From contig DAOULR010000018.1 in NCBI GenBank assembly GCA_034419075.1, forward strand, positions 102,217-166,216: 64,000 nucleotides of DNA, given 5' to 3'. Positions 51,018 to 58,606 of the stretch are shown piece by piece; the stretch's first letter is position 1, and each line of letters starts with the position of its first letter. The notes under the pieces are model-generated. The model saw nothing but the letters and a program-made list of their open reading frames with translations. It was not told the DNA's origin and made no database searches. Made by a program: the position numbers and the translations under genes. The DNA comes from E44-bin88 sp034419075. Lineage in GTDB: Bacteria > Chloroflexota > Dehalococcoidia > Dehalococcoidales > BS750m-G39.

Positions 51018-52202
51018 TTAAACGAAGCCCTCCGCTTTGTGTTTTTGAGCGATTGTTGCCGCTAGTTTCTCCAGTGCCTTGTAGTCGTCTGGGTGGGGGA
51101 GTCCTTTACATAACACTGGCTCCAGAATCTCCACTTTAAGGTTGGGGATCATGGCCGCTAGCTGCTCTACAGCTTTGCCGCCCCAGCCGTATGAACCGAT
51201 GATGGAGACAAATTCCACCTTGGGCCTGAGGGCGTTGGTCAGGAAGGCGGCGTAGATAACGTTAGGGTGAGGCCCTACAAGTATGGTAGGGGTGCCGATA
51301 ACTATGGTGGCGGCGTCCACCAGCGCCATCGCCAGCTTACCGATATCGGTCACGGTAAGGTCGAATTGCCTGACGGTGACGTCCTTCTCGGCTAGAGCCT
51401 CGACAAGGTGCTCGACCATAAGGCGGGTGCTGCCGTGCATGGAGATATAGGGCAGCACCACGATGTTCTTGGGTTTATCGAAAACCCAGCTTCTATAAGC
51501 ATTAACGATAAACTCCGGTTTGTCGTACATTGGCCCGTGGCTGGGAGCGATAATATCAATTTTATAGTCCTTCAGCTTCTCCAGGTTCTTCTCGATAGCA
51601 GCGCGGAAGGGCATCATTATCTCGGCGAAATAGCGCTTGGCGGCTTCATAGACCTGCCCCTCATCGCTAACGTAGAGGTCGGTGGTAGCCAGGTGGGAGC
51701 CGAAGAAGTCGCAGGAGAAGAGTGTCTTATCCTCTTTAAGATAGCTGACCATCGTCTCCGGCCAGTGCACCCAGGGGGTGTAGATGAACTCCAGCGTCCT
51801 GTCCCCCAGCGAGATAGTCTCTTTGTCGTTGATGGTCTGAAATCTCTCCGCCGGTATCATTAGCAGGGCGACGAGCAACTCTTTACACTTGGGCGTGCAG
51901 ACTACCTTGGCTTGAGGGTATTTCTCGACCAGCTGGGCGATAGCTCCCGAATGGTCCTGCTCGGCGTGGTTGGCGATGATGTAGTCTATATTCTTTACCT
52001 TAAGCTTGTCCAGGTGCTCTAACAGTACCTCTTTCATGGTGGGGTCAACGGCATCAATGAGGGCTGTCTTTTTGTCTCCCTCGATCAGGTACGAATTGTA
52101 GCTGGTGCCGTCGGGGAGGGGTATTAGGGAGTCGAATAGCCTTCGGTCCCAGTCGATAGCCCCCACCCAGTAAATACCCCGCTTTATCTCTCTCGGCTTC
52201 AT
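51018..52202 (-). CDS. fprA: FprA-type flavodiiron protein (oxygen/NO reductase)
   Basis: The N-terminal beta-lactamase-like domain binds the di-iron site: NHAEQDHSGA (HxExDH), WVHWPETM, CDFFGSH and APSHGPMY supply His/Asp/Glu ligands. The C-terminal flavodoxin domain (VVLPYISMHGSTRLMVEHLVEAL; GTPTILVGPHPNV) binds FMN. It reduces O2 or NO to water or N2O, with electrons from rubredoxin. ATG 52202 is chosen because family members begin MKPREIKRGIYWVG and it directly follows the ferritin-like gene's stop. The rubredoxin-fused flavin reductase three genes upstream is the likely donor. Confidence 0.94.
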   Translation of the reverse strand: MKPREIKRGIYWVGAIDWDRRLFDSLIPLPDGTSYNSYLIEGDKKTALIDAVDPTMKEVLLEHLDKLKVKNIDYIIANHAEQDHSGAIAQLVEKYPQAKVVCTPKCKELLVALLMIPAERFQTINDKETISLGDRTLEFIYTPWVHWPETMVSYLKEDKTLFSCDFFGSHLATTDLYVSDEGQVYEAAKRYFAEIMMPFRAAIEKNLEKLKDYKIDIIAPSHGPMYDKPEFIVNAYRSWVFDKPKNIVVLPYISMHGSTRLMVEHLVEALAEKDVTVRQFDLTVTDIGKLAMALVDAATIVIGTPTILVGPHPNVIYAAFLTNALRPKVEFVSIIGSYGWGGKAVEQLAAMIPNLKVEILEPVLCKGLPHPDDYKALEKLAATIAQKHKAEGFV

Positions 52203-52203
52203 C

Positions 52204-53040
52204 TTATTTCTCTTCTTTGAGCAGGTCATTGAAGATGTCGGTGTGGTAGATTTCGTGGTCTCTTATGCGAATCAACAGCTTTTTCAGGTCGGGGTCTTTT
52301 ATCTTCTTGGCGGCCTTGTCGTAGGTTTCGGCTACCTCCTTCTCTATCTTGATATCGGAACGCAGCATATCGGCCATCTTTCGAGAGCGGTCGACCTTAC
52401 TATGTTCGATTCTGGGAGTGCCGCCACCGCCAACTATCTCCTCAGCCAACCAGCCCAGGTGTTGCATCTCGTTGATGGCCTGGTCTTCCAGCTCCTTCTT
52501 GGTCTCGGCGTTGGTGGCCAGATACGATTGTAGCATGTACTGCAGGATAACAGTGTATTCGTGCTCAATACCCCAGTTAAGCACCTGGGTGGTCTCATCC
52601 TGGTGGTCGCCCCTGATATCTTTAGCCCCTTCCTTCTTGGACTTATCGACAAAGTGCTCAAAATCACCGCGGTGGGATTCCTCGTCAGAAAGGATGCGCT
52701 TGAGCAGCCTTTTTGTCTTGGGGTCATCAATAGCCTTTATGTGCTCTTTATAGAGCTTTATGGCGTCATCTTCCAGCAGCACGTCGTTGGCCATCCATTC
52801 CGAAACCGCCTTACCGCCCATACGCATATTGCCCCGCTTGAGGCTGGGAACGCCGCCCAGTTCGACAATGGTCTCGGCCAGCCAGTCCAGGTGGCGCATT
52901 TCTTCTCGAGCCAGGGCTTCAATTTCACAGGACATCTCGCCTTCGCCTATGCCGTAGGCATGGGTAAGATATTGAATGATGGCCCCGTGTTCTCCCTCAA
53001 GGTCAAGATTCAACAGGTCGATAATTTCCTTCTTGTCCAT
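52204..53040 (-). CDS. Tandem ferritin-like (bacterioferritin-type) protein
   Basis: 278 residues formed by two ferritin-like four-helix domains. Each repeat has an ExxH pair: first EEMRHLDWLAETIVELGG and DEESHRGDFEHF; second NEMQHLGWLAEEIVGGGG and DHEIYHTDIFNDLL. The repeat similarity LDWLAETIVELGGVP / LGWLAEEIVGGGGTP shows internal duplication. Single-domain relatives are ~150 residues. It probably oxidises or stores iron or scavenges peroxide alongside FprA. Confidence 0.85.
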   Translation of the reverse strand: MDKKEIIDLLNLDLEGEHGAIIQYLTHAYGIGEGEMSCEIEALAREEMRHLDWLAETIVELGGVPSLKRGNMRMGGKAVSEWMANDVLLEDDAIKLYKEHIKAIDDPKTKRLLKRILSDEESHRGDFEHFVDKSKKEGAKDIRGDHQDETTQVLNWGIEHEYTVILQYMLQSYLATNAETKKELEDQAINEMQHLGWLAEEIVGGGGTPRIEHSKVDRSRKMADMLRSDIKIEKEVAETYDKAAKKIKDPDLKKLLIRIRDHEIYHTDIFNDLLKEEK

Positions 53041-53065
53041 GGCTCCTCCTTGATGGTTAATTACC

Positions 53066-53299
53066 TTATTTCTTCCCTTTTAGCTGCTTCCACCTCTCCT
53101 CCCCAAGGCATTCGCGGGCGGAGGCACACCACTCTATACAGGAGGGCACCTTCTCCCTGTAGACGTATTGCTTGCACTTGGGGCACTTCACCCTCATCTC
53201 ATCAGAGAAGATTTCAACCTCAGCCCCGCAGTTAGGGCATTTATGTACTGATACTCGCAGGTTTCGCATGTCCTGTCCCGGACACTTTCCGTAGGTCAT
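53066..53299 (-). CDS. Small zinc-ribbon/rubredoxin-like protein with Cys-rich tail
   Basis: 77 residues with CPNCG...CPKC forming one zinc- or iron-binding ribbon (residues ~21-45), then CIEWCASARECLGEERW. The second part resembles a short Cys-rich motif seen at the end of some anaerobe metal-binding proteins. No catalytic motif is seen. Three bases separate it from the rubredoxin-flavin reductase gene; it probably serves in electron transfer or metal binding. Confidence 0.75.
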   Translation of the reverse strand: MTYGKCPGQDMRNLRVSVHKCPNCGAEVEIFSDEMRVKCPKCKQYVYREKVPSCIEWCASARECLGEERWKQLKGKK

Positions 53300-53302
53300 T
53301 AT

Positions 53303-54001
53303 CTAATCCTCTATTTTCTTGAACTCGCTCTTAGCAGCGCCGCAGACGGGGCAGACCCAGTCGTCAGGTAGTTTTTCGAAGGGTGTGCCCGGTTCTATCC
53401 CGCCGTCGGGGTCGCCCAGCTCGGGGTCGTAGATATACTCACAGACAGTGCACTGGTATTTAGCCATTTTAGCCGGCGCCTCCTTCTTTTGCTCGGCAAT
53501 ATAGCTGGGGGCAGTCTTGGGGGTGGTACCCCGCTTGACCTGATGATAGTAGGCGTAGGTCATCGGCTCGCCTTCCCCGATAACCTCCGCGCCCACCAGT
53601 TCCCCAATAAAGATGCTGTGCGTTCCTGCGTCCACCTCCTGAAGTACCCTGGCTTCCAGATAAGCCAGCGTATGGTCGGTGACGATGGGTGCCTTGGTTA
53701 CGCCTATCTTATAGTTGATGCCTCTGAACTTGTCAATATCCCGCCCCGACTTGAAGCCAAAATGGCCGATAAAAGCCAGTGGCGTATTCTGGGCAAGTAT
53801 GGAAGTGGTAAAGACCTGACTTTGCCTGATATATTCGTAGGTCAGGTTTTCTTTGTTGATGCTGACGGCAATGGTGGGTGGTTGGGAGGTAATCTGAAAG
53901 ACGGTGTTGGCCACCTGCCCGTTGAGCTTCTTGCCCTTGTGAGAGCTTACGATATAAAGACCGTACCCCAGCCTGTACAGAGCTTTAAGGTCCATTTTCA
54001 C
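53303..54001 (-). CDS. Flavin reductase fused to rubredoxin (Hrb-like)
   Basis: 232 residues. The N-terminal ~165 residues are a flavin-reductase-like FMN-binding domain (ALYRLGYGLYIVSSHKGKKLNG; GHFGFKSGRDIDKF; LEARVLQEVDAGTHSIFIGEL). The C-terminal ~55 residues are a rubredoxin with CTVCEYIYDP and CPVCGAAKSEF. This is the layout of high-molecular-weight rubredoxin, which in Moorella donates electrons from NAD(P)H to FprA. It lies in the same operon as fprA, which supports the same partnership here. Confidence 0.93.
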   Translation of the reverse strand: MKMDLKALYRLGYGLYIVSSHKGKKLNGQVANTVFQITSQPPTIAVSINKENLTYEYIRQSQVFTTSILAQNTPLAFIGHFGFKSGRDIDKFRGINYKIGVTKAPIVTDHTLAYLEARVLQEVDAGTHSIFIGELVGAEVIGEGEPMTYAYYHQVKRGTTPKTAPSYIAEQKKEAPAKMAKYQCTVCEYIYDPELGDPDGGIEPGTPFEKLPDDWVCPVCGAAKSEFKKIED

Positions 54002-54007
54002 CCCTGA

Positions 54008-54238
54008 CTATTTAGACTTCTTGACATAGGCTTTATAGCCTTCGGCTGTTTCCTCAATGCCCAACAGCTCGTTACCGGTGGTGCGGCACCAGGCGGGCAT
54101 ATCCTCTTTTATCCCCTCATCGTCAGCCAGGACTTCCAGAACCTGACCTGGCTTCAGCTCCTGTATCTTTTTGGCGGTCTGGTAAATAGGCATAGGGCAA
54201 TAGAGCCCAACGCAATCCAGGGTGGCATCTGCTTTCAT
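54008..54238 (-). CDS. tusA: TusA-family sulfur carrier
   Basis: A 76-residue SirA/TusA-fold protein with the active site LDCVGLYCPMPIYQTAKKI; Cys14 before Pro is the persulfide-carrying residue. The rest (LKPGQVLEVLADDEGIKEDMPAWCRTTGNELL) matches the family. It sits between the DsrE-like and rubredoxin-reductase genes, suggesting sulfur shuttling with DsrE and the NifU/NifS-like proteins. Confidence 0.93.
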   Translation of the reverse strand: MKADATLDCVGLYCPMPIYQTAKKIQELKPGQVLEVLADDEGIKEDMPAWCRTTGNELLGIEETAEGYKAYVKKSK

Positions 54239-54247
54239 ATTGTCTCC

Positions 54248-54724
54248 TTAGACGAAGAGATTAACACGGCTTTCTTTAGCTGCAGCCATATAGGCGGCCA
54301 CCCCGCCGAAGCTGTCCACCTCAGGAATAAAGGCGTCCTTGGAGATTCCCATAACCCCCATGGTGTTGGTGCAGGCGATAAACTTGACCCCTGCTTCCTT
54401 GGCGGTAGCGATTAGCTCATCGACAGATGGAAACTTGGCCTCCCGCATTAGTTTGCCCATCATCCACTTGCCCAGACCACACATGTGGAATCGGGATAGA
54501 GGCAATCTCTTGGAACCGCCGCGGTTCATAAAGTTGAGCATCTTTCTCATAATCCCCTGGCTTTTAATGGGGCCCTTGTTCTTTTTTATGATATTCAGGC
54601 CCCAGAAGGTGAAGAACATGCTCACCTCCATCCCCATGGAGGCGGCGCCAATAGCTATGTTGAAGGCAGCCAGGGCCTTATCCATCTCCCCGCTGAATAC
54701 CACCAGGGTAACCTTTTCTGCCAT
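54248..54724 (-). CDS. DsrE/DsrF-like sulfur-relay protein
   Basis: 158 residues of the DsrE2-like fold: VTLVVFSGEMDKALAAFNIAIGAASMGMEVSMFFTFWGL, then a Met/Arg-rich insertion, and FIACTNTMGVMGISKDAFI with the likely active Cys. Relatives bind persulfide and pass it to TusA. Spacing of nine bases to tusA makes a functional pair likely. Confidence 0.9.
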   Translation of the reverse strand: MAEKVTLVVFSGEMDKALAAFNIAIGAASMGMEVSMFFTFWGLNIIKKNKGPIKSQGIMRKMLNFMNRGGSKRLPLSRFHMCGLGKWMMGKLMREAKFPSVDELIATAKEAGVKFIACTNTMGVMGISKDAFIPEVDSFGGVAAYMAAAKESRVNLFV

Positions 54725-54735
54725 CTTAGCCCCCT

Positions 54736-54933
54736 CTATTTCCCTTCCAGCTTACCGCCGCACTCGGGGCAGACCTCAGCCTCCCTGGGCACCGCTATCT
54801 GGCAATGGCGGCAGTAGCGCAGGGTTACTCCGCAGGGCTGGCAGTAGGGCATCTCCGTAAGGACAATCTCTTCATCACAGTAGGGGCAGGAGCACTTTCT
54901 GACCATTTCTTTCGACTCTTTTTTCTCTTTCAT
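54736..54933 (-). CDS. Small double zinc-ribbon protein
   Basis: 65 residues with four Cys pairs: CSCPYCDEE, MPYCQPCG, YCRHCQ and CPECGG, enough for two zinc ribbons. Its start overlaps the nifU-like gene's stop by four bases, so it is translated with it. It may be a metal- or iron-handling accessory; no catalytic motif is visible. Confidence 0.75.
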   Translation of the reverse strand: MKEKKESKEMVRKCSCPYCDEEIVLTEMPYCQPCGVTLRYCRHCQIAVPREAEVCPECGGKLEGK

Positions 54934-55337
54934 TTCTTCTCCCCCTTCTTGCTCTTGGCTCCCTTGCCCTGCTTCTTCAGGTAGTTGTCGATAGCCTTGT
55001 TCAGGGCTTGGGCACCCAGGTTGGAGCAGTGGTATTTGTTCTTGGGCAGCCCTTCCAGCTCTTTAGCCACCAGCGACGGGGTTATCTTTTTGGCCTCTTG
55101 CAGTGTTTTCCCCTTGGCCATCTCGCTGACCATGCTGGAAACGGCAATGGCAGCACCGCAGCCGAAGGTCTTGTACTTGACATCGCTGATGTGGTTATCA
55201 TCTACCTTGATGTAGAAGGTCATCATATCTCCGCAGACGGGGTTACCCACCTCGCCGACACCGTCGGCGTTCTCTATCTCGCCCACATTGCGAGGGTTCA
55301 TAAAATGGTCCATCACTCTATCGCTATACACTGGCAT
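54930..55337 (-). CDS. nifU: NifU/IscU-type Fe-S scaffold protein
   Basis: 135 residues with the three scaffold cysteines in NPVCGDMM (Cys35), TFGCGAAIAVSS (Cys60) and YHCSNL (Cys104), all conserved, and the usual MDHFMNPRNVGEIENADGVGEVG start. It builds [2Fe-2S]/[4Fe-4S] clusters and hands them on. A Lys-rich tail follows. The gene is one base after the NifS-like gene, whose product normally supplies sulfur; here that partner looks unable to do PLP chemistry. Confidence 0.95.
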   Translation of the reverse strand: MPVYSDRVMDHFMNPRNVGEIENADGVGEVGNPVCGDMMTFYIKVDDNHISDVKYKTFGCGAAIAVSSMVSEMAKGKTLQEAKKITPSLVAKELEGLPKNKYHCSNLGAQALNKAIDNYLKKQGKGAKSKKGEKK

Positions 55338-55338
55338 C

Positions 55339-56526
55339 TTATTTCCCTCCCTTCTTGCTTTTTAAGAATTTGGCATATAGTGGTGACATCTGCCGCAGAC
55401 GGTCAACGATGGGCGGCATCGTCTCCAGTACGTAGTCTACGTCCTCTTCGGTATTATCCAGCCCGAAACTGAATAGGAGCGAACCCTGAGCTATCTCGTG
55501 GGGAATACCCATGGCGATGAGGACATGGGAGGCTTTAAGGGCTCTGGAGGTGCAGGCCGAGCCGCTAGATACAGCTATGCCCTGGCTATTTAGGAGCATG
55601 AGCATGGCTTCCCCTTCAATGAACTCAACGCAGAAGCTGGCGTGGCCGGGCAGGCGTTGGGTGGGATGACCGGTAACGGTAACGTGTTCTATGCGCTTGG
55701 GCAGCTCGGCGAGCAGCTTATCGCGTAGTGCGGAGAAGTGCTTTGCCCTGGCTATCATCTCGGCTTTAGCCAGCTCGGCCGCCTTTCCCAACCCAACGAT
55801 GGCGGGCACATTCTCGGTTCCAGCCCGCCGCCCTTCCTCCTGTACACCGCCGTCGAGGAAGGGGATGATTCGCACTCCCTTCTTGAGCCAGAGGGCACCA
55901 ACGCCTTTAGGCCCATAGAACTGGTTGCCGGCCAGGCTCAGGGCATCCACCCCCAGCTCCTTGACGTTAATCGGTATTGAACCAGTGCTGGCCACGGCGT
56001 CGGTATGGAAGATAGCCTCTGTTTTCTTGACTACCTCGGCTATCTCCTTGATGGGCTGTATGGTGCCTACCTCGTTGTTGGCCTGCATGATGGAGACGAG
56101 TATGGTATCCTTCCTTAAGCTTCGGGCTACATCATCGGGGTCAACCATTCCGTATTTATCTACCGGTACCTCGGTGAGCTCAAATCCCTCCTTCTCCAGG
56201 GTTCGGGCTGAGTGCAGTACCGAGAAATGCTCGATGGCGGAAACGACAATGTGCTTGCCCCTGGCCTGTTGAGCCATAGCCAGACCCTTGATAGCGAAAT
56301 TATTCGCCTCGGTGCCGCTGGCGGTAAAGATAATCTCCTCAGCCCCACCGCCGATGAGCTCGGCGACCTGGCTGCGGGCGTTGGCTAACGCTTCCCGAGC
56401 GCTGTCTCCCCAGTTGTGCAGGGACTGGGCGTTGCCGTAGGCATCCTTAAAGTAGGGCAGCATCGCCTCCAGCACCTCGGGTAATAGCGGCGTGGTGGCC
56501 ACGTTGTCCAGGTAAACCTTTCTCAT
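55339..56526 (-). CDS. NifS/IscS-like protein lacking the PLP lysine
   Basis: 395 residues with the cysteine desulfurase fold and its usual landmarks: YLDNVATTP, SGTEANNFAIKG, IEHFSVLHS, QANNEVGTIQPI and the active Cys loop SSGSACTSRAL (Cys325). The Schiff-base lysine motif (usually SxHK-YGPKG) reads SLAGNQFYGPKG, giving Asn201-Gln202 (codon 55921-55923 is CAG on the minus strand). The PLP-contact Gln of HTDAVQ is Ala (HTDAVAST). The frame is intact. Archaeoglobus IscS also lacks this lysine (Asp there), so such proteins exist; this one probably cannot desulfurate cysteine by the normal route. Confidence 0.9.
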   Translation of the reverse strand: MRKVYLDNVATTPLLPEVLEAMLPYFKDAYGNAQSLHNWGDSAREALANARSQVAELIGGGAEEIIFTASGTEANNFAIKGLAMAQQARGKHIVVSAIEHFSVLHSARTLEKEGFELTEVPVDKYGMVDPDDVARSLRKDTILVSIMQANNEVGTIQPIKEIAEVVKKTEAIFHTDAVASTGSIPINVKELGVDALSLAGNQFYGPKGVGALWLKKGVRIIPFLDGGVQEEGRRAGTENVPAIVGLGKAAELAKAEMIARAKHFSALRDKLLAELPKRIEHVTVTGHPTQRLPGHASFCVEFIEGEAMLMLLNSQGIAVSSGSACTSRALKASHVLIAMGIPHEIAQGSLLFSFGLDNTEEDVDYVLETMPPIVDRLRQMSPLYAKFLKSKKGGK

Positions 56527-56531
56527 TTTAT

Positions 56532-57068
56532 TTAACCCCCGTCCAGCGAGGGGTGTTCTTTCAGGACGAACCAGGCGGTGGGGTCTTTTAGGTATTCGTA
56601 ATAGTCGAGCAGAACCAGGTAGTGCTCTTTTTCTTCTCCGGCCACGGCGAAATAGAACTCTCTCTCGGCGTCCTGTTTGGCGTCCGACCCCTGTCGCGTG
56701 TAGTAATCAAAGGTCTTATTCTCCATACCCATCGCCGTCTCTATGGCATCGAGCTCGGTTTTAGACGCCTTTTTGCCAGTGCCCATCGCCTCGGTGGCGC
56801 GGGCGAATATCGTTCTCAGCGTCCTACCGCCGTCGGGCTGGAAATCAGTCGTCGGCCAGCCCTTTTTAGCCTTTATAGAATTGTATATCTGCTCAAACCG
56901 CTGTCGGTGATTATCTTCTTCGGAAGCCAGTTTTTCCAGTAGCTTTTTCCCCAGCTCATTACCGCTTTCCCGACTGGCTTTCAGATAGTACTCCTTGCCG
57001 TCAATCTCCATCTGAATGGCAACCTGGAGTCCTTGCAGGGTCTTGTCCTGTTCCAGAGTCATCATCAT
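56532..57068 (-). CDS. Ferritin-like/rubrerythrin-family protein
   Basis: 178 residues with a four-helix di-iron pattern: EIDGKEYYLKAS, EEDNHRQRFEQIY and, in the second half, MENKTFDYYTR and GEEKEHYLVLLDYY. It lacks the rubredoxin tail of classical rubrerythrin; the central GWPTTDFQPDGG insertion is unusual. It starts with MMMT; any of the three ATGs may be used. It lies five bases upstream of the NifS-like gene and probably acts as a peroxidase or iron-binding protein. Confidence 0.82.
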   Translation of the reverse strand: MMMTLEQDKTLQGLQVAIQMEIDGKEYYLKASRESGNELGKKLLEKLASEEDNHRQRFEQIYNSIKAKKGWPTTDFQPDGGRTLRTIFARATEAMGTGKKASKTELDAIETAMGMENKTFDYYTRQGSDAKQDAEREFYFAVAGEEKEHYLVLLDYYEYLKDPTAWFVLKEHPSLDGG

Positions 57069-57090
57069 TGGCTCTCCTCTTACTAGGGGA

Positions 57091-57570
57091 CTATCCAGCG
57101 CCGGCTTTAAGCCGGGTCAGCTGGTTCAGGTGTTCCCTTTCTTCGTCTATGATATTAGTTATAATCTGGTGGTCGGCGGGCTTTACCAGGTTCTTCATCT
57201 CAGTGTAAAAGAGTATGGAATCTTTTTCTGCCCTGATACCGATATCGAGGGCTTCAGCCTGAGAAGACGTTTTAGCCGCGATTTGTCGTGCCTGAGCGAC
57301 GTCAGTGAAAACCGAGCTATCGACCAGTGATTGCAGGTAGAACACGTATGCTTCGGCGTAATCCTGCGGTGGCTGGTAGTGGCCCACCTCATCCAGCATG
57401 CTCAGGAAGGTCTTCTGGTGCTTTATTTCCTCAGCCGCCAGGTGCCTGTAGATAGCCTGTGTACTTTCGTCTTTGCTCTTCTCGGCCAGGGTCTGGTAGA
57501 AGGCGGCCCCGTTTTTCTCTATACCCAGCGCCACTTCCAGCAGTTCGCTGCCGGAGAAAATAATGGACAT
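57091..57570 (-). CDS. Rubrerythrin-like ferritin-family protein
   Basis: 159 residues with the di-iron helix motifs EKNGAAFYQTLAEKS, EEIKHQKTFLSML, EKDSILFYTEM and EEREHLNQLTRL. There is no rubredoxin tail. It is the first gene after the predicted operon promoter at 57626-57655. It is followed 22 bases later by a second ferritin-like gene, with which it may form a heteromer. Confidence 0.85.
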   Translation of the reverse strand: MSIIFSGSELLEVALGIEKNGAAFYQTLAEKSKDESTQAIYRHLAAEEIKHQKTFLSMLDEVGHYQPPQDYAEAYVFYLQSLVDSSVFTDVAQARQIAAKTSSQAEALDIGIRAEKDSILFYTEMKNLVKPADHQIITNIIDEEREHLNQLTRLKAGAG

Positions 57571-57625
57571 TTTTACCCCCTATCATTCTCTATTGCTAAC
57601 ATAATAACTGCTAAATGGTGACAAA

Positions 57626-57655
57626 AGTATAAAATCGGGGAGAGAAAACTTACAA
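57626..57655 (-). promoter_or_regulatory. Promoter of the redox/sulfur operon
   Basis: On the minus strand TTGTAA (57655-57650) and TATACT (57631-57626) with an 18-base spacer, about 56 bases before the first start codon. A single transcript from here could run through 14 genes to the hairpin at 49809-49834, because no gap exceeds about 31 bases. Confidence 0.55.
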
Positions 57656-57688
57656 AGTTATATCACATTTGGTGAAGCAGGTTGCTGC

Positions 57689-58036
57689 CTAGAGTTCTAC
57701 CAGAATCTGGTCATCCTTGACCTGCACGGGGTAGGTTTTGAGGTCTTGGGCTGACTTGAAGACTCTGCCCACCCTGGCTAGAACCCCGGTGCCTCCCAGC
57801 CAGCGCACAACCTTGCCGTCCTTAAGGTCGAACTTAGAGCCGTGTAGCGGGCAGGTAACCACGGTTCCCTCCAACGTGCCCTGGTCTAGCTTACCTTTCA
57901 TGTGGGGGCAACGGTTAGACGCGGCGTAATATTTGTTACCGACCCTAGCGAGAAGAACCTCTCCCTGCTTGGTTGAGACGGATTTCATGGCTCCATCGGC
58001 CAGTTCGCCGACCTTGCCTGCTTTTAGACTGCTCAT
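57689..58036 (-). CDS. Rieske [2Fe-2S] ferredoxin-like protein
   Basis: 115 residues with Rieske motifs NRCPHMKG (Cys43, His45) and VTCPLHGSKFD (Cys62, His65), spaced as in soluble Rieske-type ferredoxins of dioxygenase or nitrite-reductase systems. No signal or membrane segment. ATG 58036 is chosen because GGAGGTGA precedes it; an upstream GTG (58051) lies in that SD. It is divergent from the MoaD/ThiF genes. It probably transfers electrons; the partner is unknown. Confidence 0.92.
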   Translation of the reverse strand: MSSLKAGKVGELADGAMKSVSTKQGEVLLARVGNKYYAASNRCPHMKGKLDQGTLEGTVVTCPLHGSKFDLKDGKVVRWLGGTGVLARVGRVFKSAQDLKTYPVQVKDDQILVEL

Positions 58037-58152
58037 CCAATTCACCTCCACGACCTTCTCTATCTATTTATCAGTATAGCCAATATGAGCCTAAAATGCC
58101 ACTGCTGTCGCTTTTAATCTCTGTAGCCTACGCGAGACAACCATATAAAAAA

Positions 58153-58182
58153 TTGAAATTGTTACCCAGGGAGATTTACAAT
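58153..58182 (+). promoter_or_regulatory. Promoter of the MoaD/ThiF-like pair
   Basis: TTGAAA (58153-58158), 18-base spacer, TACAAT (58177-58182), then GGAGG at 58200-58204 before the GTG at 58211. Confidence 0.6.
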
Positions 58183-58210
58183 AGGAATAGAATCATAGTC
58201 GGAGGCAATT

Positions 58211-58588
58211 GTGAAAGCGGTTATAATGCCCGGTTTTTCAGAATTGATAATCGTGATTAATCCTACCGGGGAAGTGACTCGGGAGGGAATGCTCTCTATC
58301 ATTATGCCTTGGTTTTATGCACCCTGGCCGGATAGTAAGGAAAAAGGGATAATCGAGATGACAGTGCCGGGTGATAGCTTAAGGGCGCTACTTACGGAAC
58401 TATCGGAACGATATAGGCAGGCGAATGTCGATTTCGAGCCAATTAACCCCGCAACTAATGACCTGGATTTCGACTACGACGTTTTGGTTAGCGGCAAAAA
58501 TTATGTGGCTTTAGATAACGGTCTTGATGCCAAGCTGAAAGCCAATGATACCGTGACAGTTAAGGTACTCTGGCGCTGGGATGGTTAA
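58211..58588 (+). CDS. MoaD-like ubiquitin-fold protein with single C-terminal Gly
   Basis: 125 residues. The last ~80 match MoaD/ThiS-type proteins (TVPGDSLRALLTELSERY; DYDVLVSGKNYVALDNGLDAKLKANDTVTV). The chain ends VLWRWDG, so only one Gly follows Asp instead of the Gly-Gly tail used for adenylation and thiocarboxylation. The first ~45 residues (IMPGFSELIIVINPTGEV) are an extension not found in MoaD. The start is GTG at 58211 with GGAGG upstream. A ThiF-like gene follows by 18 bases, so the two should interact. Confidence 0.82.
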   Translation: MKAVIMPGFSELIIVINPTGEVTREGMLSIIMPWFYAPWPDSKEKGIIEMTVPGDSLRALLTELSERYRQANVDFEPINPATNDLDFDYDVLVSGKNYVALDNGLDAKLKANDTVTVKVLWRWDG

Positions 58589-58606
58589 CTCACACTGGGG
58601 GGAAAG

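Noticed and set aside
49927..57068. Nitrogen-fixation locus suggested by NifS-, NifU- and NifX-like genes
   Set aside because: No nitrogenase structural genes or nifB/E/N are present; these families also serve general Fe-S metabolism.
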